Shown here: positions 12,020 through 22,967 of the stretch, in pieces
Numbering within the stretch: position 1 is the first letter of the stretch
Layout: each line of letters opens with the position of its first letter
Source of the DNA: Coffea arabica
Lineage: Eukaryota > Streptophyta > Magnoliopsida > Gentianales > Rubiaceae
Length of the DNA stretch: 64,000 nt
Assembly (NCBI RefSeq): GCF_036785885.1
Contig: NC_092320.1
Span: forward strand, 21,019,557-21,083,556
Reading direction: 5' to 3'
The notes under the pieces: generated by a model
Told to the model about the DNA's origin: nothing
Databases searched by the model: none
What the model saw: only the letters and a program-made list of their open reading frames with translations
Program-made: the position numbers and the translations under genes

Positions 12020-15000
12020 TTAACATGATATATTGAAGTAACCAAATACTTGAGTATTTGAAGCTGATTGAGGGGGTTGAAATAGTTGGACTAGGTGAGG
12101 GTACATTGGAGCTGTAGAGTTGGACTGATTTGCACCTAGTTGGGACCCTTGAGTTGCTATATTCTGGGTTGGTTGTAGGGTCCTTGGCCGACTTAGACAA
12201 GTAGAAGCATTTTGGTTTTTTTTTTTTTTATTTCCAAGTCTTGAATAATTCCTTCCCACACCATATGAGCTTTCTCTTTTCCTACATATAGGGGACTCAC
12301 CAGTGCATGACAATCCATCAGGACCAAGAGGATTACCTCCTCCACAAATTCTTCCCCTTCCTCTTCCAACACCTCTACCTCTATGTACTCCTCTAGTTGC
12401 ACCTCTACCTCTAGCATAGGTGATAGGAATGTCAATTGTTGCAACTTTTCTATGACTTTCCCTTACCCTTGTCCTTCCTATTGGCAGCCATATCTGATTT
12501 CTTCCCTTTGTTAGCATCCTAACCAAGCAAAAGACAAATACTTTGAAATTAAAATATGATTAGAACATACTATGACAAAATAAAGTAGGCGTATTAAAAG
12601 ACTTAACCTGTTTAGGAGGTTCTTTGCATCTTCTCTTTTTGTGTCCATATGCGCCACATTTACCACATTTTGCTTGTTCATAGTGCCTACTAATTGAAGT
12701 AGCACTTTTCAACTCATCTGGTGCTTTCTTTCTTAACTTTTTTAGCCTACCAGGTTTGGTTCTCTTAAAGGGCGGCATAATAGGATCATATTCATCTTCA
12801 ACCCACGTGCTTTATCTAGAATAGGTGTGATCATGTGTTGATATGTCAGTCCATATGCATGTTTGCTATACCAGGGATGAACATATTCTAGAATATCAAC
12901 GTTCATATGCATAAGAACTGCAACTACGTGAACACATGGTATTCCAGTCAGATCATATTTTTCTGCAGGTACAAGATCTCTTCCCAATGTCAACAATGGC
13001 ATTTTTAACTCCAATTACAACCTCAAAGATCTCTTCGCCAGCAAGTGTAACATCACATGTAGTTGTTCCGAGTCTTGCCTCCTCAATTTTCTCCATAATC
13101 TTAGGACAAAGGTCACCAGTAAATGTAGTAAGTGCCTCCCTTTTCTCTTGAAACCTTTTCATTAGTTGCCTCCTGATCATTTCCATCATTGTGAGTATAG
13201 GCTTGTCCCTTGATTCTTTAATAAGCTGATTGAAAGACTCACATACATTGTTGCTTAATAAATCACCCTTAGGCCTACATGAGAAGTGAGATCTAGCCCA
13301 TGTGTTTGGAGGAATCTTCATCAACCAGTCATGGGCACCTGAATTTATACTCTTCAAAGCATTCATATGTTGCTTGAATTCCTCCATAGTATATGCTGTT
13401 GCAGCAAGCCAGAGTAGTTCTTTCAAGTCATTTCCTTTATACTATAGTTTAAAATTTGCATACAAGGGTCTCATGTAGAACCTATGTTCTGCTCTGGGCA
13501 TGATTTTATTGAAAGTCTCAACAAGTCCCTAAAAAAATTGAATACTCACGGAATTAGGAAAACCAATAGTAGTGTATAAAAGAACAAAACACTTTTAAAA
13601 AAAATTGAATGAGTGGAGTTACCTTCTACGTATCTGATATAAATACCCACCCTATATCTTCTAGTCTTCCAAGTATATCAATCATCAACTTGAGAAACCA
13701 CATCCAAGAATCTTTGCATTCCCATGGCAAGTGGATATATTTGGTTGTTTGCATCTCTGCTCACGGCAGCAATCAATTGCCCTTCAAATGGTCCTTTCAA
13801 GTAACATGCTTTGAAGCCTATGACAGGCCTACACCCAGCCAAAAATGCCCTTTTTTGTGCATCAAACATAATGAACATTCTCTGAAAATGTGCAGGTTCA
13901 GTAGATATTGTTCTTTGAACCTCAACTTTAGCCACACTTCCATTGTTCTACCTCATTAGCATCTCACAACAAGATCTAACCTTCAAATATTAATTCTCAT
14001 GATCTCCCTCAATTCTCTTCTTGGCTTTCCACTTTGCTCTATATGCTTGGTCTATGGATATAAATACACTAAAATCCCTTTTTGCAGCCTTCATAAGAGC
14101 AGTAACATCCATTTTAGGATCATCAATCGACCTGTTCATGTACTTTTCAGCTAGCCAAGTAGAAGTCACAGCATTCATTTTAAACTTTCTAGGATGCACA
14201 TTGTGTTCAATCATATTCTTAATTTGAAAAGTGCTGCTGTCTTGTAACTTAGATGCGTGGATTCTCCAAGGGCATTCCTCTTCGACACACACCACAGTAA
14301 CCTTATTGCTTTCATTTTTCTTGAAATTGAATTCATAACCATTTCTAATTGAGTTTTCTCTGAGTGCCGCCCTAAATAGTTTACCATCTGTGAATTTCAT
14401 ACCTAACTTTAGAATAGGATTTGACATATCTTTCTTTGTATCAAAGATTGGAAATTTCCTTTCAAAACTTTCATCATCAGAATTCAATGGAGCATCTATA
14501 TTGTCCAAACTAGTCTCACAACTATCATAGTCATTAGTGTTGATGGCAATTTGGTGCTTTATACTTGAAGGTGCAGTACCAGATAACTCTTTTTCCTTTG
14601 ACTTTGTTATGTTGGTGAATTCATCATCATAAATGTCTTCATCATTAAAATACAACATATCTTCAATTGAAATACTTCTAGTGTCTTCACTAAGATATTC
14701 AAAACTGCCATTATCAATTAACCCTTCACTGATAAGGCCCATATTAGTTTCAACATCATTCACAACCTTAATATCAGTCATAGGAACATCAAGGTGCAAC
14801 TTTTCTATGTAAATCAACATTGTTTTCCTACCATTATACATGGCATACATGTCCATCACATCAATGTCCCCACCCGGACCCTAAGGGCCTGAGTCCACTT
14901 TTATTCTATCCAAGTCACTCCGAGTCTGGGAGTAAAAATTACATGTTATATTCTAAAGATTTATAACCTATTCTTTTAGCTTCTTCTTGCACATCAAGAA

Positions 15001-15190
15001 TACCACACCTATCAAGCTTCTTCTTGCACATCAAGTCTACGTCTACATGGGTGAACGTTGTAGTTCCCCCTACATATTTTGTTATTGCTCCCCTCACCAA
15101 CACGCCTCCATGATGGATTTTGAGTACAAATTGAATATCAACCATGTTTTCTACATGCAAAGACAAAATATATAATATATACACACACAC
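12020..15190 (-). pseudogene. MuDR/MURA-type transposase, degenerate
   Basis: Read right to left. 15190-14939 is an N-terminal segment with KIHHGG and YVGGTTTF, typical of plant MULE proteins. 14859-13990 holds an acidic linker and the MuDR DNA-binding domain (LKLGMKFTDGKLFRAAL, then CPWRIHAS). 13935-13678 is the catalytic-domain start (PVIGFKACYLKGPFEGQL). 13530-12953 continues with PRAEHRF and the WARSHF region. 12960-12840 is the SWIM zinc finger (CTCRK ... GIPCVHVVAVL). 12730-12600 is a CCHC knuckle (CGKCGAYGHKKRRC), and the C-terminal tail runs to about 12020. Defects: the first catalytic Asp, expected in G-[FL]-D-A-C, reads Lys; there is a stop near 13440; and one extra A in an A-run near 12955 shifts the frame inside SWIM. 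Intron positions are uncertain. Confidence 0.85.
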
Positions 15191-15836
15191 AAACTGAAAA
15201 CAGTAGCTATGAAAACTATAATTAATATACTTGTTTATGGTTCCAAATCCTTGATTACATAATCAAATCATAATATATTATGCTCATGGGACACATGCAC
15301 AAAGGAAATATTATCTACAAGAACAATAACTTTTTTTCCATTGGGACCATTGGTAAACCTATAACCATGTATGAAATCGAAAAATCATATTCCCAACACA
15401 TATGTCTAGATTCACAACAAAATGAACAAATCCAAAGCATTAGCTTCATGCAGACACCATGCATGAAATCGAAAAATCGTATTACCTATTTCAACTTTGA
15501 ATAAGAAGGATTTGTCCTTTGATTTCAACACTACTCTTTCTCAGCCTTTGTCTTGGCAGCCGATCGAGCTTTTCAGACATTGTAAGATCTAACACTTAAA
15601 TAATAATGCCTTTTTTTTGTTTTTTGCTAAAAAAAAACTGCATTTGAGCGTTCTAAGAGAGACGAATAAGCGACTAGGAGAGATAAGCATAAATACAAAT
15701 GAAACTGAGGCGGGATAAACTATAGGGTTTCCTATAGATTTGGCTCCCATGGGGTAGTTTTGGAAGTTCGAAAACAAATTTTGGGTAAACCGGTCACATC
15801 GCTTCTTTTTTCGCCGGATCTAACATGATTTTAAAA

Positions 15837-15941
15837 TGTGCCAAAAATGGATAGTTGAAGGCACTAGATTGCTACAATTAAAAGTTTGGGGTGCACACTG
15901 CAATTCGGTGATAGTTTGAGGGTGCAAACTGCAATTAACCC
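15837..15941 (-). repeat. Right TIR of the MULE
   Basis: This is the inverted partner of 9985-10090. The element ends with CAATTAACCC, followed directly by the TSD TAATTGGTA. Confidence 0.9.
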
Positions 15942-15950
15942 TAATTGGTA

Positions 15951-16444
15951 TGAATATATTACCTATTGCCTTCACTACAAGTGCAGCCACAGGCCAATCT
16001 TGACTCAAAGGATATCCACTGTATGTGGATTCTGCCAGAAACTCAACTCAGGCATGCTTCACAAGTGACATAATTATGATGAACTACAACGAATTTGTTT
16101 CACTTTCCCTGTATGAAATTGTAGACCTACCTGCATATTTCTCATCCCCTGATGCAAATTTTCGTATTTAATATTGTGCATACTGACTTTTTTGACCGCA
16201 AGATGAAACACACAAAGTAGCAAGACTTCAATGAAGGAACGAGACAAAGGACTAAGAAATGAAACAAGCACACCTCCTTGGCAGTTCCTCGCTTCAGGGA
16301 TAAAAACAAAACCTGTGAAACATAAAAATAGCTGAGGACTAATGCAAGAAAAACTTCTTTCAGCTTATGATGGTTTCTAAATATCAAGGAAAAAAAGAAA
16401 ATTTAAAAGAAAAAAATGTAAAAATGCTATGCTAAAAGTTACCT
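15951..16444. other. Spacer between two Mutator-type elements
   Basis: About 0.5 kb between the TSDs of the two elements. No gene, RNA or repeat could be supported. Confidence 0.5.
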
Positions 16445-17325
16445 TTAATCATTGGGATAATTTCAGAAACTTCCCTTGAGGTTTCATGAAATATCACCTA
16501 ACTCTCCTAAACTTTTTAAAATCTCACTTAGCACCCTTGAAGTGATAGTAGGGCCATATACTAATATCAAAAGTGATGAATTGCCAATAATACCCTAATA
16601 TTTAAATTTTCTATACTTGTTTTTCTTTTCCTAAATTTCCTACTTTTCTTTAACAATATCTATACAAACATACATACATACATACATATATGTATGTATA
16701 ATTGAATTGCAAATGTCAATGAAATATAGGATTTAATCAATGAAATATTCAATATATTTGGAGAAGAATAGCTGCAGGTTCTTTTTATTTTTTCCCTTTT
16801 TTTGTGTTTCACAACTTTATTTATTTATTTATTCCTATTCATGTAGAGCACAAGAGAAATAAAGTAATTGAAACTCCGAACTACAGTTTTTCAAATTCTG
16901 ACTTTTTCTATAATAAAATTTTCATATTTCACACCCATAAAAAAAGTTTGTCTATTTTGAGTAAATTTTTTGTATGATATTGAAGTTGAATTTCATCTAT
17001 TACTAAGTTTTTTTTTTTGCTCAAATGTATGATTTTACATGCTAATTACCTTCAACGCTATGAAGGGTTCTATTTGTAGAAATAGTTTAAAAAATAATAT
17101 TTGCTTTTACTATTCCTTCCTACTGTAGAAGTGACTATTGGTTGTAACATAAAATTTTACCAATTTTCATCTCTTCACTTTTAAGGTGGTTCTGATTTAG
17201 TACTTTTTTTTTTCTTGGTTTGTAAAATGTTCATTTTTTTATAGTCTAAGGATATTAAAGGCACTAAAATAATCTCTCTCTTCAAACATGAATTTTTTAA
17301 TATTACTTTTGGTTAGAAGGGCTTC

Positions 17326-18589
17326 TTTTTTTTTTTTTTTTTTGTCGAAACGTTAGCTTTATATTTATAACCGAATACTTTACAGTATTTGGACAAAGAT
17401 CCAATCAAAAGGACAACCATCCTACAAAAATCGTTGGTGCCTAGCACCTAAGATTGGGATTCACCCATTCTTCATCTAAAAAGATGTTTAGAGCATGCAA
17501 GCTCAACTTAATACTTCCTACATACCCTGAATTAGCAAAAGAGAAAGAACACTTATGAAACAAATTACTTATGGACTGAATGTCATCTATTAGAGTAGCC
17601 ATCAGTTGGTTGCTGTTCCTTGTTTTCAAAATGCATTCCACCAGCTCCCTGTTGTCCAGTACCACAGTGATGTTTCTCCATCCTTGGTTGATCGCATTCA
17701 GTAGTGCGAGTCTCACAGCAACAGCTTTGTCTTGCAATGGGTCTGCTGACATTCTCTCCCTCAGTGCCCAACCTGCTTGAAGTTGTCCCACAGAGTCAGT
17801 TGCTGTGATTCCAATCCCCACTGTTTTTTGCCTTTTATCTTGATGCGTATGGACCTTGATCATCAGACTGGATTGGCTCTCTATTTGATTATGCTCTTGC
17901 TCAGGTCCTTGCTGTATATCTGTTTCCCGAGTGTTCTTCCTTGTCACCGTTCCTTTGTTGGCCTCTTCAAACTCCATCCATTCTTTCATGGCTTTCTGAA
18001 TTATCTTATGAGGTTCCCTGTCCTTCTGGTTAAACTCCCTCTCGTTCTTGGCTTTCCAGACCTGCCAGAGAATATTAATTGTGAGGTACACCTGATCCTC
18101 CCCGCCTCTATCTTCTTGAGCTTCTATTACAGCAGACCACCATTTGATGAAGCAGTCCGAGAGTTGCTGTATTCCATCTCACTGTACTGGTGATAACTTC
18201 CAAATTTCTTTTACTTTGCTGCACTGGAACAAAAGGTGTTCAATTGTTTCTTCCTTTTCTCCACATCCTGCACACGTAGGACTCCCTTGTCTCGTTCTTC
18301 TGTATATTTCTCCCCTCACAGGTAGTCCACCATGCAAGCACTTCCATATGAACACTTTCATTTTCTGACTCACCTTCTCCACATCCTGCACACGTAGGAC
18401 TCCCTTGTCTCGTTCTTCTGTATATTTCTCCCCTCACAGGTAGTCCACCATGCAAGCACTTCCATATGAACACTTTCATTTTCGGATTCACCTTCTGCTT
18501 CCATAGTGTTTTCCAGACCCTTGTGATAGATCCTTCATAGCTTGGTCCAGCTCCCTCTCTCTTCCTTATGCTTTCCAACTCCTTTTCCT
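17326..18589 (-). mobile_element. 5'-truncated L1-type LINE with 14-bp TSD
   Basis: The minus-strand 3' end is a poly(A) (T-run at 17326-17343). Direct repeats GTTAGAAGGGCTTC flank it at 17312-17325 and 18590-18603, the hallmark of target-primed reverse transcription. What remains is the 3' part of ORF2: a zf-RVT-type zinc-binding region (KMKVFIWKCLHGGLP, CAGCGEKEETIEHLLFQC) and, at 17441-18091, an RNase H-like C-terminal domain containing LDNRELVECI. Endonuclease and reverse transcriptase are absent, as in most 5'-truncated copies, and the frame is broken by a 118-bp duplication. Confidence 0.9.
18259..18494. repeat. 118-bp tandem duplication inside the LINE
   Basis: Two adjacent copies of a 118-bp unit (18259-18376 and 18377-18494) differ at only a few bases. 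118 is not a multiple of three, so the second copy puts the zinc-binding region out of frame. Confidence 0.9.
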
Positions 18590-18721
18590 GTTAGAAGGGC
18601 TTCCAATGTTACCAAAATGTCAATTCGAGGGGTGCTAAGTGAGATTTTGAAAACCTCAAGGGAGCTAGGTGATATTTCGTAAAACCTCAGGGGAGGTTTA
18701 TGAAATTATCCCTTAATCATT

Positions 18722-19121
18722 TATGCTTTAAACAGTAGTGCTCTCAAAGAATGGTGACAAACCGGGATTTACCCGGCAGCACCAATGTGTAATTCAGAAG
18801 GATGAATGCATTGGCTGGTTATGCATTTAGTTTAGCTGTGCAGACAACTCAATCTAAATGACTTCAATCATCATGATTTGATGTTGGATCCGCTTTTATC
18901 AGGAAATCATTTGCCAAGTATCCAACAAAATCCATGCCAAACCAAGATACAAATCTGAAAATTTCCTACTAAGAGGAAGGGAAGGACGCATTCTTAAGCA
19001 ATTTATTAGTCCAGCCAGTCATTGAGATGATTTACCCACTCTGGTGCGAGAATTAAAAATTACCAGCTGTGCGGCTTTCAGAAATTGAAGTTTTGGCAAG
19101 GACAGAATAATCAACAGATGC
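18722..19121. other. 3' flank of the PPR gene
   Basis: This non-coding stretch lies between the Mutator-type element and the stop codon of the PPR gene at 19122. It probably holds the 3' UTR of that minus-strand gene. No clear poly(A) signal was chosen. Confidence 0.45.
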
Positions 19122-20849
19122 TCAAAGACCCACACTAAGATGGATGTGAGTATCTTTAGGGCAATAATAAGGCACATTACCGAAGTATTCTATATTAATG
19201 TCCAAATCAAGAGATTTTTCTTCAAGTTTGATTTTGTTTGTTAATTCTCTCAATAACTGGTACATTTCTTGGCATTGGCGGTGTGAATGATCTTCAGCAT
19301 TAAAAGAATGCACTTCGTTATTAATTTCCATCCAACTCCAACCTGGTACCTTTTTCACTCGTCTCTCCCTCATGAGCTTCTTAACAGTAGCTATCTCGTC
19401 CCACTTCTCAAAATGTCCATACATATCAGAGAGAAGAACATAGGTACAATGCTCTTCTGGCTCTAATTCCAGTAAATGACTTGCCACTTCAGTTGCCATC
19501 TCAATGTCACCACATTTCCTACAGGCACCTAGTAGAGTTTTCCACACCATTGCATCAGGCTGAAAAGGCATCTCTTTGACCAGCTCTTTTGCCTCCTCTA
19601 TACGGCCAGCCCTCCCAAGCAGGTCAATGGCACAAGCATAGTGTTCCATTCGTGGTGGAATACCATATGCAGATTCCATTGATTTTAGAAATTTTTTGCC
19701 TTCCTCTACTAAGCCAATATGGCTGCATGCAGTTAGAACTGCAACCAAGCTTATATGATCCAGTTTTACATTTTTCTTTATCATTTGAAAGAAGAGGTCA
19801 AGTGCAACTTTACCTTGCCCATGTTGAGCATATGCAAACATAATTGAGTTCCAAGTGATTGAACTGTCTCCAGGTGACTCAGTAAAGGACTTCCAAGCAT
19901 CCCCCAGACTCCCACTTTTGGAGTACATAAATATCAAAGCACTGGTTACATAGTCATTTTTCTCAAAGCCTGATTTTATTGTGAACACATGAATTTGCTT
20001 ACCCAATTGCAAAGTTGCCAAATCTGAGCAAGATCTAAGAGCGGCAGACAAAGTGTAGTGATCAATCTCCAGGTTGTGGTAGAGCATATTCTGAAAAGTT
20101 TTCAATGAATTTTCACTGAAACCTTTCTGTGATAGGCCCGTCAAAATTGAATTCCATGAAACAGAGTCTTTTATCTCAGTACAGTCAAATACTTTTATTG
20201 CATCTTCCATTCCTCTGTTATTTGATTTCAAATACATGGCACTTAATGAATTAGATACTGCTGTTACTTTTTCCAGCCCTCTTTTTATGACCAACGCATG
20301 CAATGATCTCCCTTGAGCCTGTTCTGCATCTCCAGAACAAGCACTTATTATACTAGTATAAGTATATAGATCTGAATCCAACCCCAGCAGTTCCATTTCC
20401 CAGAAGAGCTTAAATGCAAGCTCTCCGCGATCATGTTGTAAATAAGCTGCTAGCATGGAATTCCATGTGACTAGATCCCGGTAGCCACTAGCACTACTGA
20501 AAACTCTTCTTGCATCTTTGAGGGACCCACATCCTGAATAAGAAGTAATCATAGCATTTAGCACGGTATTTTGAATCCACAACCCCAGTTTTAAAACTTT
20601 GGCATGGATCTGCATTGTTAGTTCGTAATATTCACTGTCATCAAGCAATGTCAGAAGTGGCACGAATGTGCCATCCTGAAGCCCCACGCCTTCATTATCC
20701 ATCCATTTCAGCAACTGAAAACAGCTTTCATGGTCACCTATTTCTGCATAACCGGCGATCAAAGCATTCCAAGACACCGAATTACGTTCTGGCATGTATT
20801 GAAACACCCTATCTGCATCTTCAACTCGACCACACTTGCTTGCATACAT
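19122..20849 (-). CDS. PLS-class PPR protein (E/E+ type), 5'-truncated
   Basis: An uninterrupted frame of 575 residues made of pentatricopeptide repeats of the P, L and S kinds (for example NSVSWNALIAGYAEIGD, DLVTWNSMLAAYLQH, MEHYACAIDLLGRAGRIEEA). It ends in an E motif (AMVWKTLLGACRKCGDIEMA) and an E+ region (KKVPGWSWMEINNEVHSFNA), with no DYW domain. Such proteins bind organellar RNA and usually direct C-to-U editing in mitochondria or plastids. It resembles the family that includes Arabidopsis At3g25970. The first Met (MYASKCGR) is not a true start: it corresponds to the internal DMYAKCG of a repeat. The codons just upstream still read VGCSFRY, like VGSSLLD, before homology is lost near 20875 and stops appear. 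Roughly 150 residues, including the targeting peptide, are missing, so it is probably a pseudogene, unless an upstream exon exists. Confidence 0.85.
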   Translation of the reverse strand: MYASKCGRVEDADRVFQYMPERNSVSWNALIAGYAEIGDHESCFQLLKWMDNEGVGLQDGTFVPLLTLLDDSEYYELTMQIHAKVLKLGLWIQNTVLNAMITSYSGCGSLKDARRVFSSASGYRDLVTWNSMLAAYLQHDRGELAFKLFWEMELLGLDSDLYTYTSIISACSGDAEQAQGRSLHALVIKRGLEKVTAVSNSLSAMYLKSNNRGMEDAIKVFDCTEIKDSVSWNSILTGLSQKGFSENSLKTFQNMLYHNLEIDHYTLSAALRSCSDLATLQLGKQIHVFTIKSGFEKNDYVTSALIFMYSKSGSLGDAWKSFTESPGDSSITWNSIMFAYAQHGQGKVALDLFFQMIKKNVKLDHISLVAVLTACSHIGLVEEGKKFLKSMESAYGIPPRMEHYACAIDLLGRAGRIEEAKELVKEMPFQPDAMVWKTLLGACRKCGDIEMATEVASHLLELEPEEHCTYVLLSDMYGHFEKWDEIATVKKLMRERRVKKVPGWSWMEINNEVHSFNAEDHSHRQCQEMYQLLRELTNKIKLEEKSLDLDINIEYFGNVPYYCPKDTHIHLSVGL

Positions 20850-20879
20850 GTATCTAAAACTACAACCAACGTGCCCGTG

Positions 20880-22270
20880 CCGTTATGCTTAAAAACTATA
20901 AAGTTCACTGTGTTTTTTGGATCAATCACAAGAAGTCCCAAAGGTTTGCAGTTTACCCCCTAATATTTTATTTTTCTCACTTTGTCCACTCTGTCAGTCC
21001 ACCTCAGCAAATGGATAGTTAAAATATTGTAGTTGACAAAAAAACCCCCTATTTTAGTCGTTAAAATTTCTTATGAAAATGGCACTCTTCATGTTTTATA
21101 AAGAAGCGATCCCCAGAAGTTCTCTAGTATGTTTTGAGCATTCATCACACCATAAAAATTTGTCTCCTGCATCCACAACATTTGCAACTAAAACAGGAAA
21201 AAAAATGTCCCAAGTTTTTCCAAAGTCATTTCCTTACTATTCTTCTAGATGTTGTTCATCACACCATATGGAAGAACCAATCCAAGAAACTTGTGAATGT
21301 GATGAAATAGTACCTTAAAAACGATCTTGGACACCGAAAAATTCGAAAAGGATATTTCTTGGATATTCAAATTATAAGGTTTGGTTTTTACAAGAAATAA
21401 AGTATTTATTTGTACTTTTTGAAAAATAATTTGAAATACGAAATTTTTTTTTTTTATCTAGAATCGTTATCCATGTAATTACTTCAAATGAATAAACTTG
21501 GAACTTTGTGCAAAGGAAGGGAAATATGTGCTATATCTGACTCGAACCTATGGAAATTTACATCTATTCATTATATTTTAGGGATAGCATTATTCTTTTG
21601 ATGTCAATAATCTTTTCTTCTTGGTTTGATAACATCTAGAAAGATGAAAATAGCTCTAGATTCTCCCCGAATTTTAGCATTTGACAATAATAATCAGCAC
21701 ACATAACAAAACAATAATAGGATAGTTCTTTAAACCTTATTTTAAAGAAACATGCTCTAAAGATTGGATGATATGGTAACTCTAAACTCGTAAGTATCCA
21801 TTCTCTAACGTTAATGTTTCCACTGTTCCACACATTTTAGACGCTTTTTTAAAATAGTTTTCTGGACGAAGAACTAATAAAGATAAGATAATGAAACGCT
21901 TTCTTGCAATTAAGTAGGTACAATGGAACAATTATTAAAACCGACAAGATGGGAAGCCGGTGAAAGAAAGCTGACCAACGCTTTCAAGGTGATTGGATAC
22001 AATGGGACATAGTTATATTAAACCCATTTGGATGAGGAACCAATGAAGATGGTCACCGAATTTACTTTTTGAGTTACAAGAACTTCTGAGTTAACAATGA
22101 ATCTTCAGTGTCACTTCAACTTATTCATTTATTTATTTTCTCTTGCAGTTTTCTTCCAAAGAAGATTTTACAGTACATGAAGGAACATCTAATGGAGATG
22201 GGAAGATTCAAGCAAATTTCTGTTCATTCATCACCTCACAAGCTGTAGAAGGCAGTCAATATATGCACAA
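20880..22270. other. Non-coding region right of the PPR breakpoint
   Basis: No sequence resembling the missing PPR N-terminus is seen here on either strand. A stretch at about 20890-21070 (ending GTTTACCCCC, then a region with CAGTCCACCTCAGC) has the look of a transposon terminus, but no partner repeat or TSD was found. The right end (about 22270-22510) probably contains the 3' UTR of the TFIIIC gene. Confidence 0.4.
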
Positions 22271-22513
22271 GATAGCTTAAATATAGAAGAAACTTTTAAC
22301 CTTATATAGAGTATCATCAACATACCTCGCTCTTGACCCCTAAAGAGGAAGAAGTGAACTAAAAGTATATATACAAATTTGATTTAGCCATCCTACTCCA
22401 GCTACACTAAATTTCTGAGCCTACAGTGCGAAAGGACAACTAAAGAGTTCTCCAGCTTTACAAAAGTCACTGGCTTCTCGCTGCATCTTCAGCTTGATTG
22501 GCAAACTCAGCAT

Positions 22514-22956
22514 CTGCAGCATACCAGAGTGGTTTTCAGTTTGCCATAAAACACTGGAACGGATTGAATAATGAGTAATATACATTCAAAAAACTAGCAT
22601 TGAAAGCTCACTGCAATAAAGACTTGATGAAGAAAGGGGAATATTACTAGAATAATAGTCGAAAGCAATGAGCAGGTAGAATAGATTCACAACTCTCAAA
22701 TTCACAGAAATTGTTCAAGTTGTTTCATCAAAACATCAAGACTTAGAAACTGGATATTAGATGATCTACATGATACTTTTGAAACAATGAAACAACCAGT
22801 TAAGGACCAGAATCCAGTTATGTGCAACAAATACACAACAAAAATTGCAACTTTGTATTCCTCAAGCTAAATGCGATAAACTAGTGTGCGTCTCATGATA
22901 CAAGTGGAGGGAAAAAATCTTCAAAAGTTGCAGAAAAGCACCAGGAAAACACTTAC
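22514..22956 (-). other. Possible 3'-UTR intron of the TFIIIC5 gene
   Basis: Twelve nucleotides after the stop codon there is a strong donor (TTGA then GTAAGT at 22956). An acceptor TATGCTGCAG lies at 22514, followed by about 0.2 kb that would be the last, untranslated exon. Inferred from splice motifs only. Confidence 0.4.
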
Positions 22957-22967
22957 TCAATTAAAAG

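Larger units (their letters stand above)
9985..15941 (-). mobile_element. Mutator-like element (MULE), 5.96 kb, with TIRs and 9-bp TSD
   Basis: It is bounded by inverted repeats starting GGGTTAATTG and flanked by perfect 9-bp direct repeats TAATTGGTA at 9976-9984 and 15942-15950. A 9-bp TSD with long TIRs is diagnostic of Mutator-type elements. The interior carries a minus-strand MuDR-type transposase, so it descends from an autonomous element. The transposase is decayed. About 1.7 kb on the left (10,150-11,870) is non-coding as far as I can tell and could include captured host sequence, but no donor was recognised. Confidence 0.92.
16454..18712. mobile_element. Non-autonomous Mutator-type element with a nested LINE
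   Basis: The TIRs (16454 to about 16550 and about 18615-18712) begin GGGATAATTTCA and share blocks such as GAAATATCACCTA and AAAATCTCACTTAGCACCC. Perfect 9-bp TSDs TTAATCATT flank the element at 16445-16453 and 18713-18721. Removing the LINE and one copy of its TSD leaves about 0.98 kb with no transposase, so this was a MITE-like MULE. Confidence 0.9.

Noticed and set aside
17580..18193. Plus-strand frames of 66 and 138 residues
   Set aside because: Antisense of the LINE RNase H-like region.
20615..20963. Plus-strand frames over the PPR gene
   Set aside because: Antisense shadows of the PPR coding sequence.
22470..22530. Short peptide frame YAADAEFANQAEDAARSQ as a coding exon of a separate gene
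   Set aside because: It has only about 20 codons, lies just after a good acceptor, and is better explained as the untranslated last exon of the TFIIIC5 gene.
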